64,000 nucleotides of DNA from Paracamarosporium sp. OC-R06-R3 (GCA_019828545.1 JACVRA010000257.1:1-64000); one strand, 5' to 3'; positions 9,279-20,917 are shown, counted from the stretch's first letter. Made by a program: numbers and translations. The notes: generated by a model from the sequence alone, not told the origin.

Positions 9279-11012
9279 ATGGATTCAGCATTGCTAGCTC
9301 TGATATACACGGCTGTCGCGACCTCTGCCTTTGTTTGCTATGTTTGCGTCTACCGAATCTACTTTCATGCCTTCGCGCACATTCCTGGGCCCTTCCTAGC
9401 CAAGCTTACCAATGCCTACAGCGCTTACCATGCTGCGAGACGGGATACACATGTCGTGATCCAACGTCTTCACGAAGAATACGGTACGAGAATCCCTATA
9501 CTGAGTTCTAGAACGAACAGATTCTTAAATAGCGCTAGGTCCTGTAGTGCGGTATGGACCCGACAGAATTCTATTCAACAGCCGAGATTCAATGGAAGGT
9601 AGAGTCGGTCAATCAGTCAAGTGAGGGTCTGTATTGTGGCTCACCATACGTGTTAGATATATATGGTCGCCGTAACAACTTGTTCAAAGGCAGAGCATAC
9701 GATGCCATGAGGGTGATGCATCCTGATTAAGCTTGGTGAACGTCACTCACAACTATACCAGGTCCAACCACTGCCCAGTGTATTCAATGCAGCGAGCAAT
9801 GAGCTCCATTCCAAGCGCAGAAAGATCATCGCTCAAGGCTTTTCTGAACAAGCAATGAGAGCATCGGAGTCGAAGATACTAAGACATGTTTCCAACTATT
9901 GCGATGTTCTCTTTGGACCAACAACTGACAAAGATTGGAGTGAAGCCCGGGAGACAACACAATGGAGCGCCTTTTTCGCTATCGACCTTATTGCCGACCT
10001 CACCGTTGGACGATCTACGGCCATGTTGACGAGTCCTGAGAATCGAATCTACAATCCGGCGCGCAAGGCGAACTTCGCTCGAATGGGCCTTGCTATCCAA
10101 TGGCCTGAAGCATTTCTCAGCGGGGTGTTCAAATCTCTTAAAGTCGGCGAACTCCTTTTCCCCAAAATAGCTAAATTGGGCAGAGAATGGCACAGTCTTC
10201 TGAGTTCATGGACTGCGGCGCGTCTGAGAGAACTTAGATTAGCAGAGAAATCTGCAACCGATGATGATATGATCGTGGCGATCGCTCGATACAGAGACCC
10301 AGAAACAGGTCAAGGCCTAAGCGATGGCGACCTCACAGCTGAAATGACTACCTTATTGATCGCTGGAAGTGGCACCATCACCACTGGTATGACAAGCCTT
10401 TTTTGGTATCTTTCTCGATGGCCAGATTCATATCAGAAAGCTGCACAGGAAGTACGCAGCATCTTCGAGACACCACAGAGCATTGGAATGAACAGCACGC
10501 TGAGCAAATGTACCTATTTGAGAGCATGTTTACAAGAGGCTATGAGAGTCTCTCCGGCTCCTACCACACCACTTTACCGTGAGGCTGGCCCGGGAGGCAC
10601 GGTCGTCTGCGACATCTACATCCCCGAAGGCTACGAAGTTGCTACCACCATTTATGCCTTACACCATAACGAATCCCACCACCGTGACTCCTTCAACTTC
10701 GATCCCGAACGATGGCTACAAGATAAGGCGAGCGTTGGAGCAACAAAAGCGGCCTGGGCACCATTTTCCATCGGTGACCGAAACTGTGTGGGTATGACGC
10801 TTGCTACCAACGAAGTTTTGATCGCAATGGCCACTATCCTCTGGTACGGCGACTTTAGGGTTGCAGATGATCCGGTGTTGGCTAGCATTGGTGCTGGTTC
10901 GCAGCGTCTTGGACCGGGAAGGCAAAGGGAAAAGGAATTTCAGTTATACGATACTTTCGGTGCTTCGACCGAAGGCCCTTACCTCCAGTTCAAGCGTAGA
11001 GAGATACCATAG
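9279..11012 (+). CDS. cytochrome P450 monooxygenase (second of a divergent pair)
   Basis: Four exons (9279-9483, 9539-9598, 9657-9712, 9762-11012) join in frame to 523 residues. The N-terminal membrane anchor (LLALIYTAVATSAFVCYVCV) is followed by the HIPGPF hinge. The short second and third exons restore the conserved block RYGPDRILFNSR...IYGRRNNLFKG. The I-helix is AGSGTITTG, the K-helix is EAMR, and the haem loop is FSIGDRNCVGMTLA with ligand Cys449. The I-helix resembles that of fungal biosynthetic P450s rather than sterol demethylase. It stops 68 bp before the end of the convergent hydrolase gene. The differing intron patterns of the two P450s argue against a recent duplication of one another. 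Confidence 0.9.
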
Positions 11013-11080
11013 TTTATATCGTATGCGAGTAGCTCTAGTCATTCAGATTCTTTCGATGAATTTCACAGACTGACGCCGTC

Positions 11081-12415
11081 CTATTTCTCCAACCGCCATT
11101 TGCGCATCTCATCAAAGAAGCTCCTTGCTGCACCAGCGATCCATCGTCTTCCGCTTGTACAATGCCAACCGACATGTCCTCCGTGCTTGGTTATGCACAA
11201 CACTGCGTAGGCAGATTTGGCCAAGACGACTGTGGGAATGGCAGTTCCAGCTGATACTGGGTCGTCGAGAGCGTTCACAGCCAGATACGGTATCGCAACC
11301 GAGGCCGCTCGGTGCGCCGAAGAGGTCGCTCGATAGTAATCACGGACCGAGGCAAACCCCCACATCGGAACCTGAACTGCGAGGTCGAAATCAGGCAGAT
11401 ACTTTGCCTTTTTCACAGCGTCTAAGTCAATTCTAGCATTCGCCTTGATTTGCTCGGCGTTTGCGAGCACCTTCCCTTTGAGTGTGCTACCGAGTGATCG
11501 CAAATATGTTTCCCTGCCAAACCATGACGACTGCAGCGAATCGAAAGCTATCTCTAAATCCCATGGATTGGATATCGTCATTGCTGCATGTAAGATGCAT
11601 TTCTCCGCTTCGTCGGCGATGTACTAATACCTAGGGTGTTAGCGCTGTCGCACTTGCCGCATGCAGCAAGGACTCACATTGGTAAGGATGTTCGCTCCAA
11701 GCGAGAAACCCAATGCATACAAAGGTCTATTCGGATATAGCTCGACGAGCCATGCGACGGTTTGTGTAAGATCCCACGTCGATCCCGCATGGTAAAACAG
11801 GTCGCTCGTCAAAGTTGTGCGGGAACAGCCTCGTGAAATAACCACAGCAATCTCCCAATCGCTGTTTTCGATCAAGCTTTCACATGTTTCTCGCAGATAC
11901 TCTTCTTCTGATCCTCCTCCCAGGCCTGGAAGAACGATAAGCATCGGTCGAGAATCATTTCGTGCGAGTTTCTGTTTCTGTTCTTGATCCATGAACGAAG
12001 TATTCGGCGGTAACTTGCTTGTTCCGCTTGCATCACGAACGCTTTGACGATCCCGGCTCCGGGTAAAGAAGTCTATCGCAAAAGTGCCGGGGTAGCGTGG
12101 ATTTTTTTGTTCGATAAGAACTCTGTCAAAGTGGCAAGGCGGGGTCCTGCAGGCTGCGGCCATGTTCCAAAGGGTGTGAAGATGTCCGCTGCCCAATAAG
12201 AACGGATTTAACTGACACGCCGGAATCGATTGTCGACAAATGTCCACAAACTTGCGCTTTGCAGACGACGTCCTCGAAACTAATTCGATAGATGCGCCGT
12301 GTCGAAACCGGGGATACTCTCGAGTTCTGAAAGCAAGGGATGAGACAATCAGAGTTGCGAGACATACAGCCAATCGGCATAACAAAGACGGATTAGTGAT
12401 CCAATTAAAAGCCAT
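11081..12415 (-). CDS. alpha/beta hydrolase, YheT/ABHD1-3-like
   Basis: Two exons (11678-12415 and 11081-11623; 54-bp intron) encode about 426 residues. The N-terminus carries one hydrophobic span (LLCRLAVCLATLIVSSLAF, around 10-30) that probably anchors it in a membrane. The hydrolase core has the oxyanion-side PGLGGGSEEEYLR, the nucleophile elbow GFSLGAN with Ser238, a candidate acid in NALDDP, and the catalytic His in KHGGHVGWH. That order and the PGLGGGS motif fit the YheT family, which acts on lipid-type esters and acyl chains. I chose the ATG at 12415 because the frame upstream lacks family similarity. In this setting it may hydrolyse or transfer an acyl intermediate. It faces the MFS gene across a 374-bp shared promoter. 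Confidence 0.85.
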
Positions 12416-12789
12416 GATGTTGATCTGCTGAAAGTGCGAGAGTAAAGAGCGAGGGAAACACGCATGTCCTTCCAAAGTCCGTCATTGCGTCCGTCTTGTA
12501 TTTGATATCTTGTCGACATCTGCGCGCAGGCAACCATTAGCTATCAAGGGAGACGGCTAGACGTCCACTTGACTCGAACAGGCAAGTCCGTGCAGATCCT
12601 AGGCTGCCAAGCGTCACCCGGAGTTTACACCTCTTGACAAGTAAACGCTTCACTACAGCTTTCACTACTACATTCACGGGGTATCGCTGTGCTTCCTAGG
12701 CCGCTAACTTTTTTAGTTTACGCCAAGAATATTTACGCCCTCGTCCTCGATAATCGTTCTGTGCAGCGCGTAAACTCGATATCAACTCG
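12416..12789. promoter_or_regulatory. divergent promoter between hydrolase and MFS genes
   Basis: This 374-bp region separates the two divergent start codons. The palindrome CCTAGG followed by C occurs twice within 100 bp (12598 and 12695). That could be a repeated operator or chance. Confidence 0.5.
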
Positions 12790-14494
12790 ATGGATACCCA
12801 GAACTCCTCAGACATCAAGGGCCCGCCGTCAACTGATGGCAAGGATTCCACCCATAGCCTTGGTCCAGCAATCCATAGCAACAATCAAGACCCTAAGGTG
12901 GAGTCTCAGCCACCGACAGAGCAACCCTCTACCTCCACTCCTACACCTCAGCATGGGGACAGCCTAGCGTGGCTTCAAGTGATCGGATCATTCTTCTTAT
13001 GGTTCAATACCTGGGGCTTCGTTAATGCCTTTGGATTTTACCAAACATACTATCAGCTCGATTTGCTCTCGTCGAGCAGCTCGTCTGACATTTCATGGAT
13101 AGGATCATTGCAGGTGTTCCTACTAATGGTGCATACCCCTCTCACACCTATCACTTCTTCAAGGTCAATAGGCTGATGTTTTCGAATTCATAGTTTGGAG
13201 GGTTCCTCATAGGCCCAATCTATGATAGAGGATATGCTCGCACTCTATTGGCTGTGGGATCGTTCTTGGTGGTGTTTGGGCAGATGATGCTAAGGTTTGT
13301 TGAGAAACTTGAAAAGCCCACTTCTGAGCAACATCTAGAGCTAACGGTCACGATAGTCTTTGTGATAAATATTGGCAAGTGGTTCTTGCCCAAGGACTTA
13401 CACAAGGCATTGGTTGTGGACTTCTATGTACGTGTTTATGTCCAAACCGGTCGGTGTCAATCAACAAATGGGCTGACAAGAGAATTTAGTCCTACCAGCA
13501 GTCGCTATTCTAAGCACGTGGTTCACGACACGCCTCGTGACAGCAAGTGGAATTGCTGCAGCGGGTAGCGGTCTCGGCGGTACAGCGGTCCTATCAATCC
13601 TCTTGTGATTCCTACAATACTGATGCGCAATTCAGGTGTCATCTACCCAATCGTGCTATACCGTCTTCAGCCACGCATCGGATTCGGATGGGCATCGCGG
13701 GTGGTCGGTTTCATAGCCCTTGCAACGCTCACTTTCTCCGTGTCCGTGATGAAAGCTAAATCACTGCCCCCTGCAGCGAGACAATTTTTTGATCTAGGAG
13801 CATTGCGCAACTTACTATTCAACCTGACAAATCTGGGAACCTTTTTCCTCTTCACCGGGCTCTATATCCCCCTGTTTTATGTACGTCACAGCATCCCTCG
13901 TGACCGAGTCAATAACTAACATTCGATCGATTAGGTTGAGCTTTATGCCATTCAGAGCAACTTGTAATAAACCCCTTACAGTACCCTTCTCAAAAATCTT
14001 GCTAACATACATCAAATAGTGTGGATGAGCATCTTGGCTTCTACCTTCTACCTATCCTCAATGTGGGCAGCATCTTTGGCCGTGTTATCCCAAACTACGT
14101 GGCCGACTTAATCGGCGCATTTAATACCGCCATCATCTGCGCTCTCATCACGGCAATCATCAGTTTCTGCCTCATTGCCGTCCACAATTCAGCCGGTATC
14201 ATTGTCATCGCCGTCTTTTACGGCTTCTTCTCTGGGGCACTTGCGTCCTTATCTCCAATGCTAGTGGTGCGCGTAACACCTGAGCGGCGGAAGATCGGAA
14301 CGTGGCTAGGGATGGGTTTTGCGGCGGTCGCCTTGGGTTTATTGATTGGAAACCCAATTTCAGGAGCTATTCTGCATTCAAGTAGCTATAAGTATGCATG
14401 GGTGTTCTCAGGGCTTTGTCTTGCTGTAGGGTCTGGGTTTCTGATCGCTGCAAGGATAAGAAAGGCCGGTATTCGTATAACACTAAAGGTTTAG
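12790..14494 (+). CDS. MFS transporter, monocarboxylate-porter (MCT/SLC16)-like
   Basis: Seven exons (12790-13128, 13194-13294, 13357-13427, 13490-13579, 13636-13880, 13935-13963, 14020-14494) join in frame to 449 residues with about 12 membrane spans. A Ser/Thr/Pro-rich cytosolic N-terminus of about 55 residues precedes the MCT signature around WGFVNAFGFYQTYY. Further family blocks are SSSSSSDISWIGSLQ, GPIYDRGYARTLL between spans 2 and 3, and RLQPRIGFGWASR in the central loop, then LGFYLLPILNVGSIFGR in the C-terminal half. Such proteins move monocarboxylates or, in fungal clusters, export products. It marks the right edge of the compact array and is the likely exporter of the pathway product. 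No frame disruption is seen. Confidence 0.9.
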
Positions 14495-15040
14495 TTGAGT
14501 GAAGCTATAGCTTCTATGACAGGAAAAGCTTTCCTTTATTAGTCTTGTCTTATGTAATACATGATAATGATTTAGAGTAATGTTTCTGTCAGAGTGAATT
14601 AAGCTTATGCAGACAGATGGCGTGAGCAAAAAGTCGAATCCTTGGAAATTTGCCTAACGATGCCGTTATTCCTGATTTTTTTATCGTCTTGTCGCGATTG
14701 TTTTCTACATCAATGGTATTTCTAGCTCTCGCTCCTTGTCTTTCTTCCATACGTAATTTCGTTCTTTGCGTAGCACTTGTGCTTCAAATGCAAATCCGTG
14801 AAACTAGGCTGCATCGAAGCCCAGAGATTGAAAAAGATGGATAAGACGATGACACATAGACGATGGTGTCGTCTAAAAGGAAATATAATTTCATATCAGT
14901 GTTTTAATGCCTCGGCATAAGGTGCGCTTTTGCGAGATCGGGAGACCCGGAGTGGGCGAAATTATTGGAAATTATAGCACGATGATCAACGGACAGATAT
15001 TGCTATGATCGTTCTGTATGGAAAGTGGTGTCGTGGGCAT
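14495..15040. other. intergenic, no supported gene
   Basis: AT-rich spacer after the MFS gene. Nothing coding can be supported. It marks the change from the intact cluster to a zone of pseudogenes. Confidence 0.5.
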
Positions 15041-15341
15041 TCATCCAGAACTCTTTTCCAAATCAATTTCCGTGGCCTCTGTCGGCCATGCCAATAAATG
15101 CCTGTTGTCTCTTCCCATTATTATGGCAATTGCCGTGATTAAACTGGTCCCAAGACCTCCCAGCCACCAAAACGTTCGTGCTCTTCTTGTAAGGATTGCC
15201 CAATATGCTGTAACACATGGCTTCGTGACTTCCCTGCTCGAGAAGGCTGACAAACTCTCTGAGAATTCTGGTCGCCCACACAAATGTCGCAATCATGTCC
15301 TTTAAAAGACCGACTGTTGTACTGTCGGTGGAATATAGCAC
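15041..15341 (-). pseudogene. relic of the C-terminus of a fungal Zn2Cys6-type regulator
   Basis: Two overlapping leftward frames together carry what looks like the C-terminal end of a fungal-specific transcription factor. One frame has REFVSLLEQGSHEAMCYSIL. The other continues as ILTRRARTFWWLGGLGTSLI and ends in HLLAWPTEA. The order (helix with LLEQ..., a tryptophan-rich WWLGG block, then a terminal LAWP) matches the tail I know from the family. A frameshift lies between the halves, and no DNA-binding or middle-homology region is found upstream because the space is taken by a GNAT relic. It is therefore a fragment. It may be the remains of a regulator of the neighbouring cluster, which is inference. 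Confidence 0.45.
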
Positions 15342-15627
15342 GCCGGCATGCGGGTAGTCAAAGTCGGGTATCGTAAGTTAAGCAACAAGAGCGAAGGTGT
15401 CTCTGAGTGACTGTAGAGTCTCTGTTAGGCATTGGAGGTGTATCGCTGTTTCACGTGCAAGGTCTTACCATCATGTGAGTGCTGTGAGTAGCGCCTACTC
15501 AAGCCCTGATTTTAGACCAGACTACATATCTAGTCATATCACTACAACAGACCGTAAGCATCTTTGGCATTCCACCAGCGGCCTTACCGTTTTGCCTTCC
15601 TCGAGTTTCCCTGCCCTGGGCAACCAT

Positions 15628-16327
15628 CTAGTCCAAAAAAACGCTATTCGCGAATTTCGCTGCGGTCGCATGCCATTTATCATCTGGCTTGTGCGGGTCT
15701 GGTACCAGCGGGTTACATTTCACCCATTCAAAGTCGAGGTTCTCATCCAATGGCTTCCCCATGGGTGTCACATTGAGCCAGAACTCAACGCCAAGGTCTC
15801 TTGCAGTATGGATACCCCATTACACTAACAGAACATCGATAGTCTTGTGACAATAGTCCAGGTAGGTGAAGAGAATATTCATAATTGTATTGTAGGAAGG
15901 ATTTGACATATGACGATCCTAGCGTTGATACGAATAGACTTGTGGCGTATCGCATTTCCTCTGCGAGGTACGTCCATCTGCCCTATCTATTGCTTAGCAA
16001 AGTCTGCCAAGCTATCGCCCGAATACCAGTCAACAATTTCTTCCTCTAGATGTTCGAATGGGGTCTCATCGTATATCTTGTACAATGCACCGCCAACAAT
16101 TCTACCTGTCGAACTCCCTTCGACTTCCAACCAGCATGCATGGGGGATATAGCGGGCCCAATATAGCGTATGTATTATGAATCCTTTAGCGAGACTTCTC
16201 AGTCGCCATTGTCGAGGTCGAATAGCCGGAAAAATGGCTGCATGGACTCCTGGTGCGCCACCCACATAACGGCCATGAGCTCATCAAAATCCATTTCAAG
16301 GTCCACGTCCGAAATCTCGAATAACAT
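15628..16327 (-). pseudogene. broken GNAT-family N-acetyltransferase gene
   Basis: Read leftwards, successive frames resemble a fungal GNAT protein. First comes FEISDVDLEMDFDELMAVMW with HQESMQPFFRLF, ending at a TGA. In another frame, HACWLEVEGSSTGRIVGGAL and YKIYDETPF follow, ending at a TAG. Later come NILFTYLDY and, after an in-frame TAA, WGIHTARDLGVEFWLNVTPM with DFEWVKCNPLVP. The expected R/QxxGxG/A acetyl-CoA loop is degraded (YCHKTIDVLL). The order of segments is collinear with an intact gene, so this is decay by frameshifts and stops rather than rearrangement. The TAA sits where CAA would fit, which is compatible with C-to-T mutation. Confidence 0.6.
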
Positions 16328-16908
16328 ATTTCTTCGACGCAAAAACCGTCGCGGCGGTATTCCATTAGATTATCGTCTACCAAGGACCGAAAAAACAACG
16401 AAAAGATGATCCTGTGAGGCATATGTGGGCTGACCCGGCCGTAAGGGAGCGAAAATCTTTTAGCATCCCATTCTAGAGAATTAATTTCAAGTTTCGCGAA
16501 GGATGCGGCGTGGTTGAGCGTACACGCAGCCCACATCGGTCTACCCGGCACTGGTCGCCTGCCTTCGAACCAGTCGGGGTGATGCCGACGCGCACTCTAC
16601 CGGAGACCTGGTAGGCGTATCTAACAGGCCTTTTAATCAGTTTCATCGCATTCGTTTAAGCTGATATTCTCGAAGCGATACGTAGATCATGCGGCGTGTA
16701 TGCGGCGTATGGATTATCACGCGGCGTTTGTCTTCACATGTCGCGCTTGCCATCCTATGCAAGGATTATCCTCCCATGGTTTGATGATGGAGTAGCTTGA
16801 AGTCAGGATCCAGGGCTTTGGTGGTAAATTCCCTTTGCTTGACGATTGCAAAATTTCTACAACTTGTAAGGCTTCCTCAGGTGATGTTATCTGTCAAATT
16901 CTGTCAAG
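16328..16908. other. intergenic between relics
   Basis: No gene is supported. The stretch around 16680-16730 repeats gcggcgt-type words, without a clear repeat unit. Confidence 0.4.
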
Positions 16909-18102
16909 ATGGTTGATCAAGTTGTTGTCTCTGAGTATAACCGCACGCCAATTGTGCAAATTGTTACCTGGTTTTGCGTGGTCGTCAGCGTTCTTGCATT
17001 CTTGTTACATGCTGGCGTCAAAGTCTATATTTCTCGAACAGTGAATGTCGAGACTGGCTTCGTGTTTTTGGCTTTGGTATGAAAACATACTTCCACAGGA
17101 GAACGTCACAGAAACTCACTGTACGCCAGATTTTCGGAAGCGCACAATCGTGTGCTGTTTCGCTGCAAGCTTCAAATGGGTTTGGGAAGCCCTCGAATAT
17201 GCTGGACAATGGACAGTTGCAAAAAGTCCTTAAAGTCAGTTTCGCGCTCGGTTTGGATACCACTTTGACTGTAACTGCAGGTAGAGCGAATATGCAGCCA
17301 CGATTCTTCTTTTCGTCTCTATCGGCTTGTCCAAGCTAGCAATCGTCTCGTTCATCCATAGCTTAACACCTAGAAAACTAGACCGCCGTTTCAACTATGC
17401 TTTTGGAGCTTTTGCGGTCATTTGGCTCATCGTATCCGTTTTTGTTGCGGCTTTTCAATGACATGTACCTCATACATGGGACAAGACTTCAGGGAGATGC
17501 ATAGACACCGTATGTGGCCGCGATCAAGAGAATCTCGTCAAGCTGACCTCTGACTAGCTGGCCTGGTGGGATACAATCATGATACTGAACATAATTTCCG
17601 AGGTGTTACTTATCGCCCTAGAATTAGCTATCATGATACCCCTACAGATGGCGCGAGATAGAAAAGCGTTTGTCATTAGTCTTTTCACTTGCCGTTTACT
17701 GTACGTAATGCCTTTACAGCCGATGCTCCTCACTAATATACGAACAGCGTCTCTATTGCGATTGTAGTCCAGCTCTGCTTTTTCCAGCAAGATACCTCTG
17801 GTCCTCGAAAAAACGATTACACGCTCGGATACTGGCGGTCAACAATCTGCAATCAAATAGTGCAGTGTCTTGCAATAGTCACCACATCGCTTCCATACAC
17901 GAAACTGTTCATGGATAGCTTCGAATCCGGACTTATCAGAGTAGACGAGCCTCGAGGGAAGCGAGAACGTTCTACAAAGGGCAGTAGCGGAAGAGGGTAC
18001 GAGTTGCTTGATATCTCTCGCAGTTCCGTCGTACAGCCGATCAAGGGCATCAGCAAGACGCAAACTTTCTCAGTTGAGTCGTCAAAGATAAACCAAACAT
18101 AG
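16909..18102 (+). pseudogene. Pth11/rhodopsin-like seven-helix membrane protein with one in-frame stop
   Basis: Five exons (16909-17076, 17130-17234, 17285-17509, 17558-17700, 17748-18102) join to 332 codons. The protein is of the fungal integral membrane family called rhodopsin-domain or SAT4/Pth11-like. Hydrophobic spans include IVTWFCVVVSVLAFLLHAGV, the block after SEYAATILLFVSIGLSKL, and YAFGAFAVIWLIVSVFVAAF, with a Ser/Lys-rich cytosolic tail. Every exon joins in frame with good splice sites except that codon 17459-17461 is TGA, directly after VAAFQ. A cysteine usually stands there in this family, so one substitution (TGC to TGA) would explain it. Everything downstream remains open, so the loss is recent, or the base is a sequencing error or a polymorphism. 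It lies near the cluster but its role is unknown. Confidence 0.7.
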
Positions 18103-18824
18103 ATTATGGTATATGGTCCATTCCTCCATACGGGATGTGCAATGTAACCTGGATTGAACCAGGGAAATGATAAGTTGAGCACGAAAGCGAAGAAAGCAAA
18201 CATTACTATGCCCGTAGCAGTAAAACCTCGACGACCAACAGTGGTCCGACTGCAGGAATGGTGCCACGGGTGGATACGGGAATACTTTCTGGTTTCATGC
18301 GCTTCTTTATTACTTCGTGCGGCGCGGTCCGCAGCCTTGGCCTAGACAACGGGGGATGTAGAGGGGCTCACCCGCATGAACCCGAGGGAGTGGTTCACGA
18401 CCCGGTTCCGCGGACCGAACAAAGTAGCAACTCCGGTAGGAAGAGGGGGACGCGAATCTAGTGGAGTGATGCGCTCTCCATTTAGTGGACCCGAGATGAT
18501 GTTGAAATCACACATGCCAGCACACATGCAAGGACAGAGTCCAAGAGGGGAAGGTATGAGGACACACTCCGTTCCAGATTTACCGCCAATACCGTGCCTT
18601 GTAATCGCGTTAACCGAGCACTGTGCCTAATCAAGTTGCATCAAAACGCGCCGTGTGCGGCTAATACTCGCGCTTCCAGATTACCTTGACCGAGCGCCGA
18701 GCGAAGAAACCCTGTACAAAACATGCCGCGCGCGGCTGATGGAAGTTCTCCATAGGCTTCTTTTGATTCTCTTTTTCTAGGTTACAAAGCTCATCGTACT
18801 TTCTCTGTTTCTGTCACTCTTTCA
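18103..18824. other. intergenic, no supported gene
   Basis: Between the broken seven-helix gene and the permease. A GC-rich patch (18310-18480) has open frames on both strands but none resembles a protein I know. Confidence 0.45.
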
Positions 18825-20917
18825 ATGATGGACGCTGAGAGCAAGGACACTGGTCTCCAGCTGCATGAAGTTCGCGACAGGCCACAGTCATTAGATAGCG
18901 ACGATGCTGCGCTCTCGAGACTTGGGAAGAAACCCGTATTGAAGGTGAATTTTCTCACCAGCTTCAATGACTTCTGAGAATTAACGTATAGCCGGCAGAG
19001 ACGATTTGGATTCCTGTCCATTCTTGGATTTAGTTGCACCATCCTGATCACTTGGGAAGGATCGCTGGTGTCTGTTCCCCACGCTCCCGTAAATTTGTAG
19101 TGGATCATTAACATCGTTTCAGTCTCTTCCTCGTGGGTTTGCAAAAGTAAGCTTCGTAAAGGCGAAAACATTGGATGTGACTGATGCGATTGAAGTGGCG
19201 GTCCCGCGGGCGTCATCTATGGATACCTGGTTGTGTGGTTGGGCACAATATCAACATTCATCGTACTGTCGGAGCTAGTCTCAATGTGCGTACCTGACAA
19301 GATTCTTCGAACACAAAAGGACTGATCTTGGACCAGGGCACCAACTTCTGGTGGACAGTATCATTGGGTATGCACCATCGTCTCTCAATAATTCTTCTAG
19401 GGTGTAAGCTAACCATCGCCAGGTTTCCATGCTAGCACCGAAGAATATTAGGAAAGGTCTCAGTTACCTCGCAGGTATAGTACTCTTAACGCTTCTAGTG
19501 AATTCAGCTAACAAACGTGATACGAAAAGGGTGGCTCACATTAGCAGGCTGGCAAGCATCTATTGGCTCCGGTGCCTATTTGACCGGAACTTTAATTCAA
19601 GGTCTTATTATCCTCACACAACCGAGCTACGTCCCTCAAAATTGGCACGGTACACTTTTGTATTGGGCTGTGATGCTATTCTGCCTTACTGTCAATATCG
19701 CTGCTGGGTGGTTGCTGCCCAAATTCGAAGGCTCTGTTCTCATCCTACATATCATCGGCTTTTTCGCGGTGCTGATTCTATTGTTAACGCTGGGTCCGAA
19801 GGGTGATACACGGGAGGTCTTCACGACCTTTTTCAATATGGGTGGATGGCAGACTCAAGGGTTATCCTTCTGCATTGGGATCATGGGTAGCGTGTTTGCT
19901 TTCGTCGGTACGTACCATATCATACACCAGTGGTGCATTCGCTAACGTTCCCCAATAGGCGGTGATGGTGCGATCCATGTATGAGATTGAATCTCAAGAG
20001 TCAGATGAGTCACTGACCTGTTGTAGATGAGCGAGGAAATCCAGAATGCTGCACTAGTCGTACCTCGATCTATCATGACTGGAATAGCGATCAACGGCTC
20101 TCTCGGTTTTGCGATGATCCTCACTGTCCTTTATCGAGCCGGGGATATCGATGCTGCACTCGCAGAAAACCCGGCGTATCCATTCCTAGCAATCTTCAAA
20201 CATGCCATGAACTCTACGTCTGCAGCAGCCGTGCTGGGATCGTTGATATTCTGCCTGGCGACTAGCGCTAATGTCGGTTTCTTAGCCGCCTCATCTCGTG
20301 TATTCTGGGCTTTTGCCCGCGACAAAGGTCTTCCAGGGTGGCGGACCCTAAGCAAGGTCGGTTTTCTGCTCGTTTCAAAGTCAACATAGTAACTCATTAT
20401 GAAACAGGTTAGCGAACGAACGTCGATTCCAGTGTACTCCGTAGGTACAACAACCCTCATCGCATGCGTGCTCGCGCTCGTCAACATCGGCTCATCAACG
20501 GCTTTCAACGGCATCATCTCTGTTTCGATCGCTGGTCTCTTCTCATCGTACCTACTGGTCGCAGCGCTTTTATTATACCGTCGATGCACCGGAGGTATCA
20601 TACCCGCTAGCAGCGCATCAGTCAGCAATTGGGCCGGCTCAGAAGATGCAACGATTCTCTGGGGACCTTGGAGGATACCTGGCGCCCTGGGTATTGCGAA
20701 TAATGTTTTTGCTTGCGCATACCTATCGTTCGTGCTCTTCTTCAGCTTCTGGCCAAGTTATGCTGAAGTCACCCCACAAAACATGAACTGGTCAATACTA
20801 GTAACGGGCTTTGTTGCAATATTTAGCGGTCTGTATTATCTGATTCGGGCAAGGAAGACGTATCACGGACCAGTTGTCGAAGTGGAACCCAGTTACGCGC
20901 ATGGTGTACGTGCGTGA
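18825..20917 (+). CDS. amino acid / GABA / choline permease, APC superfamily
   Basis: Ten exons (18825-18944, 18999-19069, 19123-19146, 19196-19285, 19337-19367, 19423-19474, 19530-19907, 19959-19978, 20027-20356, 20408-20917) join in frame to 541 residues with about 12 membrane spans. Family blocks are RRFGFLSILGFSCTILITWE at span 1, GLQNGGPAGVIYGY at span 2, APTSGGQYHW, GWLTLAGWQASIGSGAY, GGDGAIHMSEEIQNAA after span 6, and ILWGPWRIPG in the C-terminal third. These are typical of fungal amino acid, GABA and choline transporters of the plasma membrane. One donor site (GTCTGT after exon 2) is weak, so that junction is the least certain. It is the only gene between 15 and 24 kb, apart from the transposase, without a disruption. 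Confidence 0.88.

Noticed and set aside
11125..11436. Rightward open frame overlapping the hydrolase gene
   Set aside because: It is the antisense shadow of the hydrolase C-terminal exon.
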